A stretch of 64,000 bases of DNA from Combretum micranthum (GCA_024138025.1 JAMXBD010000023.1:992001-1056000), one strand, 5' to 3'. Positions 24,293 through 37,121 are shown, numbered from the stretch's first letter. Notes: generated from the letters alone by a model not told the origin. Translations and numbers: made by a program.

Positions 24293-24499
24293 GGACCTGT
24301 TTGGATTGTCAGATTTTTATTGGTATCTGTATCTATATCGGATCAGCATCTATAACTTATCTATATCATATTAGTGTTGGTTCATTTTCGATTCTATTTA
24401 ATCAATTTATAAATAAAACTCTCAATTTGTCATTGATATCAGTTTCTTAACAAATATGAGTGAAAACGATACCAGAATGACACCAAAACAAATAGAACC
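24293..24499 (-). mobile_element. MITE-like repeat, third copy of the 1650/3420 family
   Basis: The left end is GGACCTGTTTGGATTG and the complement of the right end is GGTTCTATTTGTTTTGG, a partial terminal inverted repeat of the GGnCCTGTTTGG type common in PIF/Harbinger-like MITEs. The core shares TTTATAAATnRAnnAAAT and ATTTTCGAT-type blocks with 1650-1800 and 3420-3560 in reverse. No transposase is present. Confidence 0.45.
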
Positions 24500-25636
24500 T
24501 AGGATAACATATATATAGGTGGAGAATGATAGAAAGTAATCGGATCTCACTTTAAAGACAGCAAGCTAGCTGGAAAGAACCGAGCTTAATTATTGGTCCC
24601 AACAATTTATTATGTAATTAAGTGAGAAGAATGTAATATCACGTGTAAATAAAATTTGTACTAGTTATAAAGTTCAAGATAGTAAACACTATTTTAATAC
24701 TAGTTAGGAATTTTTAGGTGTAGTAGTTGGCAAGGTTACTAGTTACCCTTTGATTTGATCACTATTGACTATTTTTAGATTGGGATAATCTCTTAAACAC
24801 TAATTAAGATCCACATAGGATACAGTCTCTTTGCATGTTTTATAATTTTCTTTATCTATAGGTGTAATTTCATACGATAATCTTAAATTCGTCGAAAAAA
24901 ACAAAAGCAGATCAATTTGGCACACATGCACTTACAGCTTTTTTGACCAATATTCCAATTCGTCCCTTGAGTAATTTTTGTGAGGACCAATTTTACCGCT
25001 ACATCATAATTTGAACCAGTCACACTTTGAAAATTTTCATGGTATACTTATCCTTTTCCTATTCTCATGATAATTTATAAGAAGTAAGGATTACATAAAT
25101 ACACTCTTACACATATTACTTGCCGGAAAAGTAATTTCTTCCCAAACCCAGCGGCAGCATTCACTTTTTAAAGGCATAAAGAATGCGATAACCTTTTAAA
25201 TTTATTAGTTGAGAGAAATTCGAAACCCTACAATTAAGGCTTGCTGCTTTTAGATGGTGTTGAAGTACATATATATTTCACCTAATTTAGTTGATCCATC
25301 TAAAGTTGATATTATTTTTCATTGATCTTGACATAAATGCATTTCTTGATATTAAATAATATAAAGGTCTTTTTTTTTTTGCCCTTTTTGTCATTAAGTT
25401 TAATACGAATTCATTCTTTTTATAGTTGGTTTATAAGATCTATTGCTATTAGAGATGCTAGATCTATAAATTGTAATTCTTTTTAATCTTTCGAAGGTCA
25501 CATAGGGTCTACTTAAAAGTGTTAATATTAAATAAGTAGATTGCAAGTACTTTTTTTTAAGTAATTATAAAATTGTACGATGATTGACAATATTAGTTTG
25601 TATCAAGATTCACTTTGATTCTGTATGTATTAATGT

Positions 25637-26062
25637 CGCATTTGGTATGCAAGAATCGCCCAGAATGAAATGGATTAGAATAAAAAAAAAAATGGAATGG
25701 AATTAATAAAAATGGCAAAAAATAAGTTTATATTTTCATTCCATTTCATTCCTTTATTTGGATACTGACATAGAATGGAATAAAAATGAATTAGTTTATA
25801 TTTGAATTTACCAAAAATACCATTTACAAATTATAAGATACTAAATTCATATAAGATAAAAATGCAATTTAAGTAAAAAATTTTAATAGAGGGCGGAATA
25901 AAATTGCGATTTCTCCTTCTCAAAAGTTTTCACCTTAAAGCTAGAATTGTCGATTCTAAGGAATCGCAATTTCTACCTTCTCATGACACTTTCAAACATG
26001 GGAAAAGGAATGGAAGTTGGAATCAAGATTCTATTTTGATCCATTCCTAAATACCAAACAAG
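25637..26062. mobile_element. MITE with TTTGGTATnnAnGAAT ends
   Basis: The left end GCATTTGGTATGCAAGAATC is mirrored by the complement of the right end, GCTTGTTTGGTATTTAGGAA. Internal GGAATGG motifs recur in both arms. About 425 bp, non-coding. The end type resembles the element at 7474-7882, so the two may be related. Confidence 0.55.
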
Positions 26063-26259
26063 CTATAAGTGTTGTCCATATTTAAACCAAAATTTTGTTT
26101 ATATCCTTTACAAGTCATTTATGTTCGATATTTTTTGTGTCATTGCAACAAGTAAGTTCTCTACGCATATAACAATATACTATGGGATATATTGATCAAA
26201 TGACTTACTTGATACCACACACAAATATAGAAAACTTAAGGAAAACACTTATAACATAA

Positions 26260-26710
26260 AGTACTTAATGGACCTCAAAGTGTTGTTGAATAATTCAATT
26301 CAATAACTCTATTTGCCCATTTGTTTGTAGGTGATAGGCAATACTATATTTTTATTTGGTACCACTAAAGCAAAATAATTCCTTCCAAAAATAAATAAGA
26401 AAGGTTGAGTCCCTATTCAATACAAAAGATTTGGGAAAACCATGTAATTGGACTACCATTTCAATAAAAAGTTGTGCAACTCTACTAGCATTATAATGAG
26501 ACGTTAATGATCCCATATGACTATGCTTTGATAATCTATCTACGACCACCAACATGACTGCCTCTCACGTGATTTACATAAACAAATAATGAAATCCATG
26601 GTCAAATCATCCAACACACTATCTGGAATTGGTAATCGATTAAGTAACCCTTGAGGAGATACTTGACTTGCTAACAAATCACATGATTCCTTACATAGTC
26701 AGTCATCATC
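26260..26710 (-). pseudogene. Ty3/gypsy chromovirus-type integrase fragment
   Basis: Minus-strand reading shows a linker with LASQVSPQGLLNRLPIP, then MDFI, then VVVDRLSKHSHM (first catalytic Asp), VQLHGFPKSF, NRD..FL..FWKELF, and AYHLQTNGQIELLN. This is the integrase core in its normal order. The second catalytic Asp of the usual SDRD block is changed to Asn (LNRD). Frame breaks and stops occur before VVVDR and after FSGTK. There are no LTRs or other pol domains around it. DNA joining activity is not expected. Confidence 0.85.
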
Positions 26711-27637
26711 TTACACATAACCTCCTAGAAAACATATGATCCTAACCATGTTCTTGATTTTGTCCATGTACCAGATGATACCAAATCTGTTAATAATAGC
26801 AATGACCCATGCTGCATATATTTATCTTTACATGCATGGTGACTTGTTCTTTGCTTCAAGAAGCAATCCACACACCACAAAAGCTTCATTATCACTATAC
26901 ATACACTTCACCACCCACTACCTTACTAATGGTTCCTAGCTCTTACATTTGACATTTGTGGCCTTTATTGAAGTTTAAGTTATAGTTGTAAACTTTACAA
27001 TAAAATTAATTTATTTCATTTATATAATCAAGAATTTAAGATAAGCTAAAAGACGAAACTTTTCTTCAATTCATAACCCTTTTCATATAAAATAATAATA
27101 TAGAATTTAGTTTAGCGCTACTTGTCCCTTTTGGTGTATGTTATATTATGTTTAGCAGTCATTGTGAAAAACTCAATTTCATCATTTTCTTATATCCGTT
27201 ATGTATTTATCAAGTTTTTCGCACTATTATAAGCAAATTTATAGTTTATTAAAACTATTTTATCCAAGTTGTAGATTTTACGTTTCAATTCTTTGTTGCA
27301 ATTCTATAAACTCTATAATGATTCTACATAGAATCTCGACTTAGAACACGATAAGTGTAATCTAACCCTTATTTATGATAGGTTATTTGAGCTACATTGA
27401 TAAATTTAATGGTTAATTGTATGAATTCAATACTTAATTTTAGTAAATAATGATTCTAGGTTTTAAGAGATTAATTGAGCTTAAAAGAAGGATTTAATCA
27501 AGATTTATGTGGACTTGAAGAATAATTGAAGATTTAGGAAGTATATGAGCTTATGCACGGGACTGTGGAAATGATGTAGAGATACACAATTGAGAAAAAA
27601 AAAAGGTTGAGTATTGGGAAGTTAGAGCACAAAAAGG
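26711..27637. other. Intergenic DNA, nothing assigned
   Basis: AT-rich, no supported frame, no clear repeats apart from short A-tracts. Confidence 0.5.
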
Positions 27638-28930
27638 AACATAACCTAATATCAATGCCTGTGTATAGACCGTGTAAATTTAGGGGAAGAAGAGTGTTAG
27701 ATGTTAAAGAGACACATTGTATGATGTTGTAGACCATGGTCAAGCCATGCAATTTTAGACATAAGTGTTTTTAGAGATTAGAGAGTTACACGATCTCATC
27801 CTAAAGGCTGTGTACTCCCCTTGCATTTCCAAAGACATGTAAATCTTTTTATATCTTTCTAAATCTTTTCAATTTGAGAAATATTAGCTTGTGCAAAATT
27901 CGCAAGGGCTTTTATACTTATAAGTAGAGTTCTACAGACAAAATTAAGAAAGTTTCCAAATTCAAGCAACTTTAGAGGATAAATTCAAGAAGAAATTTTA
28001 GAGAGAGAAATTCAATAAACAAGTCAAGAGAGCTTGGAGAAAGAAACAGATTGCAAGAATTTGTGCTAAAGAGAGATTATTCCTATTCATAATGTTCTTC
28101 TTTATTCCTTATGTGTTTGTTGAATATTCTATAGAGGAGTAGAGAGTTTGTTTAGATTCTGAAAAACCCTAGATTATGTAATTGTGATTAATTGCTTGTG
28201 CAATTGATTATTAAATCATAAATTCTAATTATTTACTCTTCAATGTTTTCTTGTGTTAATATTTTTAGAGTATTACTTCCTGAACATAACCTGATATCAA
28301 TGCCTATGTATAGACCGTGTAAATTTAAGGGAAGAAGAGTGTTGCATGTGAAAGAGACACATTGTATGATGTTATAGACCGTGGTCAAGCCATGCAAGTT
28401 CAGATGTAAGTGTTTTTAGAGATCAGGGAGTTACACAATCTCATCCTAAAGTTTGTACCGCACTTGCATTTCCAAAGACATGTAAATCTTTTTATATCTT
28501 TCTAAATCTTTTCAATTTGAGAAATATTAGCTTGTGCAAAATTCACAAGGACTTTTATACATATAAATAGAGTTCTATAAACAAAATTAAGAAAGTTTTC
28601 CAAATTCAAGCAACTTTAGAGGATAAATTCAAGAAGCAATTTTAGTGAGAGAAATTCAATAAACAAGTCAAGAGAGCTTGGAGAAAAAATAGATTGCAAG
28701 AATTTGTACTAAAGAGAGATTATTCTTATTCATAACATTCTTTTTTATTCCTTATGTGTTTGTTGAATATTCTATAGAGGAGAAGATAGTTTGTCTAGAT
28801 TCTAAAAAATGCTAGATTGTTATGTAAATGTGATTAATTGCTTATGTAATTGATTATTAAATCATAAATTCTAATTATGTACTCGTAATGTCTTCTAATG
28901 TTAATATTTTTAGAGTATTAATTCCTGACT
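27638..28930 (+). repeat. Two tandem 644-bp copies, LTR-like
   Basis: Copy 1 is 27638-28281 and copy 2 is 28282-28930. Both start ACATAACCTrATATCAATGC and end AGTATTAmTTCCTGA. Many single-base differences separate them, so the duplication is older than that at 16.9 kb. Each copy has a TATA-like TTTTATACwTATAArTAGAG followed by an A-rich leader with GAGAGA motifs, and one contains AAACCCTAGATTATG. That layout resembles an LTR with promoter and leader, so tandem solo LTRs are possible. No coding frame is present. Confidence 0.7.
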
Positions 28931-30806
28931 GATTTTATATTAGTTAATCGAAAAATTGCTATTATAAATAGATCTGACATAATTAGAGGGATTTGACTGC
29001 AATCATAGACATATATGACATAAATCTCTTGTATTAGATTGAATTAGGTTTTAATCTAATAGAGAATTCACAAATCGATAATGCAATTTCTGGATTGATA
29101 GTAGCTAGTAAAAAATTTTAGTAGATAAATCTAAGGATTAGGAATTAATAATCTTGAAGAGATATTAGTTTAATATAGGAATTCCACGGATTAAAGATTT
29201 AGTAATTTAAACTAGATTAGCTTTATAAAAATACAAAGTCATATCTATTGGTGATTTAGAAATCAAGATAGCCATGCAGTTGAGTTTTGATAAAATTTAT
29301 TTTGACTTGTGATTTGATAGTTATAATAGGAATTTTAATATTAGGGGTCGTACTTAAATATTTAATTAGAACAACTTTCATTTTTAGGTTAGATTGTAGA
29401 GAAAGAAGTAATTACTAGTACTTGATTAAGATCCTCATGGGAACAATACTTGTACTTATTTGTTATACTATTATTTGATAGGTATACTTACCTAAACGAT
29501 GATCATAAGGTAGTATTGAGTATAAAATTTTAATTGATTAAACGATCATATCAAACGAATTTCAGCAATGTATGTAAAATAAGCTTGAAATGCACTTTAG
29601 AAGTTAGCGGTGGAAGTTAGATAGTAAAGTAGAATGAGAAATAGATTATAAGAAATTAGAAGTGATATAGATGATTCCAAACTCTACTTATTGTTTAGGT
29701 GATTTGGATCTTAGCAAACCACCCAAGGATTATATTGACCATAAATCATGCAAAAAGATGAGTGGGGCTCTATGATTGATTATCTAGCTTTTGTTAAATA
29801 AATTATTAATTACAATAATCAAATTTGATGAATGACAATATGTGTTGAGAAATATTATTGATCTATGTGGTTATTGAAGTACATTTATGCATGTGAAATT
29901 GTACTATTGTTTGCAATGTGACAATATTGTAGAATGAACTTAACGTTTCATAGACAACAATGGTGATTATTTATGTTTAGATTGATTGAATATTATCATA
30001 TAGCATATTGATAGTGTTATAAATTTTGTTGGTATCCCTAGATTGGATTAACCAATGACTTGAGTTTTAAATTAAATTTGGACATACATTACAAAAAATC
30101 TTGCATGCTTGAAGGAAAATTATATAATAGCATAGAAGGATTGAGTAACAAAGCTACTCAGTCATTTGCAAACTAAAAGTTGTGGTGTCATGCATATCTT
30201 AAAGTTAGAATTGCCCTTACTATTGAAGGTTTTACAATGATATAGGGGACCATTAAAATACTATGGAGGAAACCACAATGGAAATTAACCAATTAGGTTT
30301 TCAGTCCTTTCTTAACTCTATATTGGTTACCAAAAGACCATATATAATGTTGCATTCATATAGTCGATTATGTATAGCATAACTGATAAGTTTCTTATTA
30401 TTATGTGTTAAAGCATACTATTTAAAAACAGTCATATCTCACTGAGCTATGAGGATTGTGCTCACCTCCTTTTTTGGTTTATATTTGTGTGTGTATTGAT
30501 GTAGATAGGTGGCCAACTAGGTTTATCCATATTGCAAGTTCACGTTGGTACAGCACGATAAGGAGAGTGCCCTCTGAGTCCAGTTGGTGCATTTTTGCTA
30601 GAATTTGGGCTTGGATTTTTGCCGGTGGAGCAAGGTGATAAATACTTTATAGACATCTTTTCTTTATTTTCGCTATTTTGTAAAATATTTCTAGACTTGT
30701 AGATTGTAGTTTTGAATACATCTAAAGTACCTCTTGTGGAAAAAATGATTTTATGTTCATTTAGCCGATGAATTTTGCTAGTACTTTGGATATTTATGAT
30801 CGTTTG
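28931..30806. other. Intergenic DNA, nothing assigned
   Basis: About 1.9 kb of AT-rich sequence. The GC-richer patch at 30440-30645 (with a 60-residue frame) looks non-random and may be part of a decayed retroelement LTR, but I could not match it to anything in the window. Confidence 0.4.
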
Positions 30807-31440
30807 TAGGGGTTAGCACAGACAAACCTGTTTCAGTCTTTACTAAAATCAAAACTAGACTAAACCAAACCATAATTTACGATTTGTTTTTTAACATTAC
30901 AAAACCATTAAAAAACGATTTGATTTGGATTAAAAATTTTGTAAACCATTAAATAATGATTTGATTTAATTCAGATTATAAATAAATCAATATTCTAATT
31001 AAAAATTTTCTTTATTCTAGTTTTTTTTTTTACATTTGTATATATATTAAATATTTAATTTACTTTACAAAGTTTATATTGCAAATCATAATAAAATGCT
31101 TTATAAATCCACTGTACTCATAATTTGAATGAATATAATATATGTCATGAACCTGAAAAATAAATTTTAAAAAAGAAACAAGTTAATATCAATTAATATT
31201 CATCAAATAATAAAAATCATAATAAAATCATGAGAGCATACACGACCTTTAATCAATTATTATAAAGAAATTTATAGTCACAAATAAATTATTATTATGT
31301 TTTTCTAAACCAATTTTGTTTGGGTTTAAGAATTGGGTCCAATTGAAATTTTAAACCAAATTGTTTAAAAATCATATTTTTGGATTGATCCAGTTTGATT
31401 GTGGATTGATTCAATTTGGTTGGTTTTTTTCCTACCCCTA
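30807..31440. mobile_element. Non-autonomous hAT-like element
   Basis: The left end is TAGGGGTTAGCACAG and the complement of the right end is TAGGGGTAGGAAAAAAACC. Both arms hold repeated AAACCAAA/TTTGGTT and GATTTGATTTG motifs in inverted orientation. No clean 8-bp target duplication was found. About 634 bp, non-coding. Confidence 0.55.
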
Positions 31441-31589
31441 AGACTTAAGAATTAATCGTGTTATATTCTCTCCTTAAAGTATAGACTATTACAATTAGGT
31501 ATCCTATAGACACATCAGTATAAAACCCCATTTGAGATGAATAAGTGTGATGGAACGCAATCAAAATTGAATGAAGAAGAAAAAATTTC

Positions 31590-32984
31590 TTTTATGGAAA
31601 GTTCGTTTCAAACAAGTCCAACCAAAATACACAGAGGCAAAGTATTATATGTCGTAAAAAATAGGGCTGGGCAAAAAACTGACCGAACCGTGAACCGAAC
31701 CGACCGGACAGAACCGAAATTTCGGTTCTTTTTTGAAACGGTTCGTTCGCGGTTCGGTTCGGGACTATGAACCGAACCGTAACAGTTCGAATCGAATCGA
31801 ACCGTTTTATATATTAAAAAAATTAATATATTATTTTTACTCTTAATTTTTTTATTAATGGTATATATCTATGTCCAAATTTAAAAAACAATTTTTTTTA
31901 AAATAAATTAATTGTTTTAAAATTTTTTACTTAGATAATGTGTGGTCATTAAATAAAATTAGATTTTTCAAATATGTTTCAATTGCTATGTTATCTATAA
32001 GTAAGATAGATTTTAGAATTTAAACTCTAGTATTCTAACTTAAAAAAATAATTGTTGTAAAATTTTTTACCTAGATATGTGTTATATTAGAATAAAATTA
32101 GATTTTTTATAATATGTTTTAATTGTTATGTTATCTATAAGTAAGGTAGTTTTTAAGAATTTAACCTCTAGTATTCTAACTTCTGCATATTCTTTCCATT
32201 TGTCTTACTAATTAATCTAGTTATATTATTTAGTTACTTATTAATTTATATAATTGGTAATATGTTAGTTAGAAGCATACAACGAATTACATTTTATGTC
32301 TTCTATTGAGATAAAGTCTAGTATATCATTATAGTTCAAGATAATTCAAAAAAATGAGACTAGTACAGTTATAATTTTATAATGGATGAAATCTTTTCCT
32401 TCCTATAAGTTTTACATATTATTTAATAAATGATTAATTTTAAATATTATTATTTATATTTGCATTAGTGATAAAAAATATGTAATTGAACTTTTTCGAT
32501 AGAATATTTTTTATTTATGAAAAAACAGTTTGAACCACAAACCGAACACGTATCGAACCGTTTTTTTTCGGTTCGAAAAATTACGAACCGAACCTATAGT
32601 TAGGTTCGAATTTAAAAGAAAAAACCGAACCGTACTGTGCACACTCCTACTAAAAAACACATGACTCACTTGAGATGCTAACAACTAAAAATAGAACAAG
32701 CAAACCAAGAATAGGTTTAGAGATAACTATCACATAATTTACCAACCACAATTGATTACACCATCTACGCCACTCCCTTATCTTAGGTTTTATGGAAAGT
32801 TCATTTCAAATAGATCTAACCACTAAATATACGGAAGCAAAGTATTTATATGTTTCCTAAAAAACACATTAACTTACTTGAAATGCTGACGACTAAAACA
32901 GAACAAGTAAACTAAGAATAGGTTTAGGAATAGCTATCACAGAGTTGACCAACCCCAATTGATTACACACTCCCTTATCTTAGG
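31590..32984 (+). repeat. Two tandem ~200-bp copies, one interrupted by a transposon
   Basis: Copy 1 is 31590-31661 plus 32650-32786; copy 2 is 32787-32984. Both run from TTTATGGAAAGTTCrTTTCAAA through AGAATAGGTTTAG to ACTCCCTTATCTTAGG. Copy 1 carries the hAT-like element at 31662-32649; copy 2 has the uninterrupted site. No function is apparent. Confidence 0.8.
31662..32649. mobile_element. Non-autonomous hAT-like element with empty-site proof
   Basis: The left end is TAGGGCTGGGCA; the complement of the right end is GTAGGAGTGTGCACAG. The flanks are GTAAAAAA (31654-31661) and CTAAAAAA (32650-32657), an 8-bp duplication with one mismatch. The neighbouring tandem copy shows the unoccupied site as CCTAAAAAACAC near 32860. 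The terminal regions are full of inverted GAACCG/CGGTTC motifs (31680-31805, 32525-32635). It encodes no transposase. Confidence 0.85.
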
Positions 32985-34184
32985 TGATGCCTACCAATAA
33001 ATACAAGACTTATAATAATCTCACAAAGTCCATGTTGAAAACACTGCTCAAACCATAGGGTATCTTGGATGTTCGTTCACCAACCATATATCACAATATA
33101 TATTCTCTACATACTAGAAAGCCAATTACATCTAATATATATTTGACTAAAATATATCAAATTTTATACTTTCGTCAGAAAATGACGTCCTTTTCTCAGT
33201 TTATTTTTTTTTTTTTTCCTGTAATATGATGTGTCTTATTATTGGTTAGGTTGTTGTATCTCGTGTCTCTATACGAATTACCAATTGAAAACTCATAGCA
33301 TATTAACATCGATGTTTAAATCCTTCTTATGTTGTACAAGCGAGTTCAATCAGATCAAATAATTTTTAAGACTCGATTTGATTGCTTCCCATTTCAATTA
33401 GAGATTTAACTAGCTAGATCGTAATAGGGTATCCGATCTATCCGATCCATTAAAAACTCTATAGAATTTGATGTTGAATTGTTTTTTGGATGAATTTGAG
33501 AAAATTTTTACAATCATATATAGAGTTTAGAGTTGGGTCGTAAGCCATAACTATAATTTGATGGGAAGTTTGATCTAATAAATTATAATAAAATATAAAA
33601 AATAAAATAATTATAAATTCAAATAAAAAAAAAAAAAAAAAGAAGAGAGGAGGAAGTGCCCCGGCTGCATCTCCATACTGCTCTCTTGATAATTTCGATG
33701 GGTCTGGATATATATGTGTCTGCGATGTATTTCTTTGGTGCATTTTAGTTAAGTGATACGAAGTGGGCGATGATGGTCGTGAAATGCAACGTGTCTAGTT
33801 TATCTTATATAATGGAAGGGATGAAGAAGTTGTCATCAAGCGTGTGTGTATATATATATATATATTTTTTTTTTCGTTTTGGGAAAATACAAGATTGAAA
33901 TTAACCTATAAATATCTATTAGCTAATGACCTAAAAAAATTTCTAAATTAAGCAAAAAGTTGTATTATGCAAAATGCCATAAGAAATCTAGTAAATTCCA
34001 TGATTCTAAGATAATTCAAATTTTTTGAAAGCGATGCAATATGTTGTTCATTCTAATTTATATTTATAAATTAATGCCACTTCATGACCAAATCTACGTG
34101 TGTGTGTGTAATCATCTAAAATAATTGTACGATTAACTACTTATTTGGAAAAATGTTAATATTTGTTTTTCTTTTTTATCCCCA
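32985..34184. other. Intergenic DNA with simple repeats
   Basis: Contains a T-tract at 33207-33218, a 17-18 base A-tract at about 33625-33642, a (TA)n run near 33849-33864 and a (TG)n run near 34098-34109. The minus frame at 33459-33743 spans the A-tract and is not considered a gene. Confidence 0.5.
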
Positions 34185-34628
34185 TTTGTTTTGAGGAAAA
34201 GTATTTGTTAATGATAATAGTTTTTCCTTAAAAAATTTTTTCGGAAAAGTAACATATTTTTAAATATTTGGCTAATTTTATGAAAATACTTTTCCTTTGT
34301 TTACAATTTGGAAATAATCATATATTTTTAAGTATAAAAAAATGAAAAAATTATATATATTGTAATGAGAAATAAATCTATTTAAAAAATTAATAATAAA
34401 TATTTTTGAATAGTAATGATTGATAGATGGACTCGTAAATTGATGAAAAAAATGATTTACACTTTTTATATTTTGTAAATTATTTTCTAAAAAATAAGCT
34501 ATAAAAAGTCTATATTTTTCAAAATAAGAGAAAACGTTTTCTATAATTATCCTATTTTTTCTTAAACAAACATGGAAAAATAAAAAGATATTTTCCCGAA
34601 ACACATTTTTATTAAGACAAACGGAGTA
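34185..34628. mobile_element. MITE with CnnTTTGTTTTnnGGAAAA ends
   Basis: The left end CATTTGTTTTGAGGAAAAGT is inverted relative to the right end, whose complement reads CTACTCCGTTTGTCTTAATA. Subterminal GGAAAAGTAT and AAATATTT blocks are present on both sides in inverted sense. About 440 bp, non-coding. A long AT-rich minus frame (34278-34691) is only a by-product of this composition. Confidence 0.5.
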
Positions 34629-35577
34629 GATTGTGGTGTAACAAATGATGTAAGACAATTTGATTGATTCTATTGTTTCCTTTGATCCCATTCCAATTGA
34701 AATCCGATGAATTTAAGGTGTTGAAATTGAAAATCCTAAGGTTTGTTCCATTTTGAATATTTGACTCTTTCTACATACCACTTATTAATAGCAAAAGTTC
34801 TTTGATCTATGAGAAATTGTGACTAACGATGTGTTCATTAAGCATATGGTTGCATTAAAGCACGATTTAAAAGGAAAAAAAATCATGTTGGGACAATAGG
34901 ACAAGGTGGGTCAAGATCGAGGCTTGGGTATTATAAAAAATAAAAAAGAAAAAATTTTAGTGTTTAGGGTCAAGTTTGGGTGACTCTATAAGTAAGCGGT
35001 GCGGGCTCAAGTATTATATACTTTATCTATGATCCATTTTAGTACCATCCTTAATTTCAATTAATATACTTTTTGCATCGACCACTAAATAAATCTAGAA
35101 ATCATTGCATCTCTCAATTTTTTTAATCAATATAATCATTTTTAATTGGTTTAATGCCATATTTGGTATATAAACATTACTAACTTTTGCAATTAATTAC
35201 CTTAAATTTAAAATTGTTAATTTTGTGTTTATATTTTGTCTATTTTTACAACTAACAAGCCATCTTTAACTTTTTATACAATTAGTTATCAGAACTTTAC
35301 TTATTTTTGTAATTATTTACCTAATATAGATACTATAATCAAACTCAAAAAGTTTGTAGATAGTAAATTAACTATCGGGTAGTTAAATGCAAAATGAGTA
35401 AAGTTTAGGCATCAAATATAATTATTCACCCCTTTTCAATTATTAAATCAAGGAAAGTATCAATGGATACTTTAAGAGCACTGGTTAAGAAATCAAAATA
35501 AAAAAAAAATTAAATCTTTCACTATTAAGATTTAAAAAGAAAAAGATTAAATGGGCATTGCACATACGTGTTAACAC

Positions 35578-36172
35578 TAGAGGTGAGCAAACGAGCCTCG
35601 TTGGTTAGGCCGAGCCAGCTCGCTTTTAAAAGGGCCAAAATTTCTAGGTGGGACCTACTCACTTTGGCTTTGGGCTTAACGAGCCAGCCCGCGGGCCAAA
35701 TGAATTTTTTTTTTTTTTTTTTTTTTAGTTTATGTAAAAAATAGAATATTTATATATTTTAGGATTTCATATATATTAAAGATTAATTTTGTTACTATTT
35801 TGATTACTTATATATAAAAACAAGTTTTTAAATTATTTATTAGATATCATATTACGTTTAAATCAATAAACATATACTTAAAAAAATGTTATAATGCTTG
35901 TGATGCATGTATCAATCTATTTTCTTCTACAATATATCATAAATAATCACTAATATGTTATTATATTATTCTTATTCTTAAACTTTTTCTCTCGCTCTCT
36001 TTTTTTTTTTTTTTTTAACTTTTGGCCTGTCGGTCAGCCTGCTTTAGCCTACGGGCTAAATGGGCAAGGCCAATTTAGCCAACATTTAAACAAGCTGAGA
36101 AAAATTAGATGTGGCTAGCTTTTTTAACTGGATAAATGGGCCGACCCGCGTGCCACGGCCCACCAATAGAAT
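35578..36172. mobile_element. Non-autonomous hAT-like element
   Basis: It begins TAGAGGTGAGCAAACGAGCC and its right part reads in complement CTATTGGTGGGCCGTGGCAC. The flanks are GTTAACAC (35570-35577) and TTTAACAC (36173-36180), 7 of 8 matching, although a few extra bases lie between the terminal CACCAATA and the repeat. The arms are rich in GGGCC/GGCCC and TAGCC motifs. Two long T-tracts (35708-35727, 36001-36016) are inside. No transposase. Confidence 0.65.
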
Positions 36173-36261
36173 TTTAACACATATGATAAAGAAAGAATAG
36201 CTTCTAAAACATTTATCACATGTGGTATGCAAAGATTTTAAAATTTTATAAATATCACTAA

Positions 36262-36358
36262 TAGCCTATGGTCTAATAGTATCAATGATGGTATCTCAAG
36301 TAAGAGGTACAAGTTCGAATCTTTTATCTCTCATTGTAATCATTAGGAAAAAAAAAGA
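36262..36358 (+). mobile_element. tRNA-derived SINE fragment
   Basis: A box-A-like TATGGTCTAATAGTA (about 36267-36281) and a box-B-like AAGTTCGAATC (36311-36321) are spaced as in RNA polymerase III promoters. A poly-A tail follows at 36348-36356. It does not fold as a complete tRNA, so I call it a SINE rather than a tRNA gene. Confidence 0.55.
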
Positions 36359-36472
36359 TTAGTATTTATATACCATGTGTATGTAAAATATTTTTTTTTC
36401 TTCTTTTCTATAAAAATGTGATTAATGTTAGAAAGTGATTTTTTTTAAACTCAATATATATCGCAGAAGGGT

Positions 36473-36676
36473 TAACATCATGAATAATACCTAAACTTTG
36501 ATAAAATATGCGATTAAATATCTAAACTTTCATGCACATCAACAACACATCCGTTAATGTTTTTTTAGGTACTAAACTAATTGATTCTAAAATTTAGGCA
36601 TCAAGTTGATTAATTTCAAAATTCAAGTATCTAATTGCATATTTTACCAAAATTTAATACTATTCATGACATTATC
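36473..36676. mobile_element. Short inverted-repeat MITE
   Basis: The left arm TCATGAATAATACCTAAACT is mirrored in the right arm, where the complement reads TCATGAATAGTATTAAATTT, followed in both by a GRTAAAATATGCRATTARATA block. About 200 bp, with nearly the whole element palindromic. Confidence 0.6.
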
Positions 36677-37092
36677 CTTGTCACAAAATCCTCCTTTACA
36701 TTAATTTTCCCCCTCAAAAGTTTTTTCTCAAACAAGTCGACCTATATGAATAGTTATCAACCATGCAAGGAACACCTAGAAAGTAATTTTCCTTATCTTT
36801 TGCACTAACATGCACGGATCTGATTTAGGATGTATATGAATTTTCAATTTTTCCTCTTGGATTTGATGAACCAATTTTGAGACAGAACACGAGTGGATCT
36901 CCTTTTGTTTTTTTTTTTTTTGGTTTGGCCATGAGAACATGTGTGGATCTTTAAGTGATTAAAAAGATACGTGGAATGATTCCTAATTTACTGAATTGCT
37001 AATCGAACAACAAAACGTAGAGAGTGGAAAAGAAGTACATGTGCATTTAAAGTGTATACTCAGGAAATTCAAACTAGGTTCTCATTTGAGGA

Positions 37093-37121
<29 letters not shown>
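37093..37121. repeat. (AT)n microsatellite
   Basis: About fourteen AT units within otherwise featureless intergenic DNA (36677-37470). Confidence 0.9.

Noticed and set aside
30807..32649. One large autonomous hAT transposon spanning 30.8-32.6 kb
   Set aside because: The two parts have separate terminal repeats and no transposase coding sequence lies between them; they are two separate small elements.
33459..33743. Minus-strand frame with a poly-Phe run
   Set aside because: The run comes from an A-tract; no family similarity.
34278..34691. 137-residue minus-strand frame, the longest in its area
   Set aside because: Composition is Phe/Ile/Asn/Tyr from AT-rich MITE sequence, with no domain or splice context.
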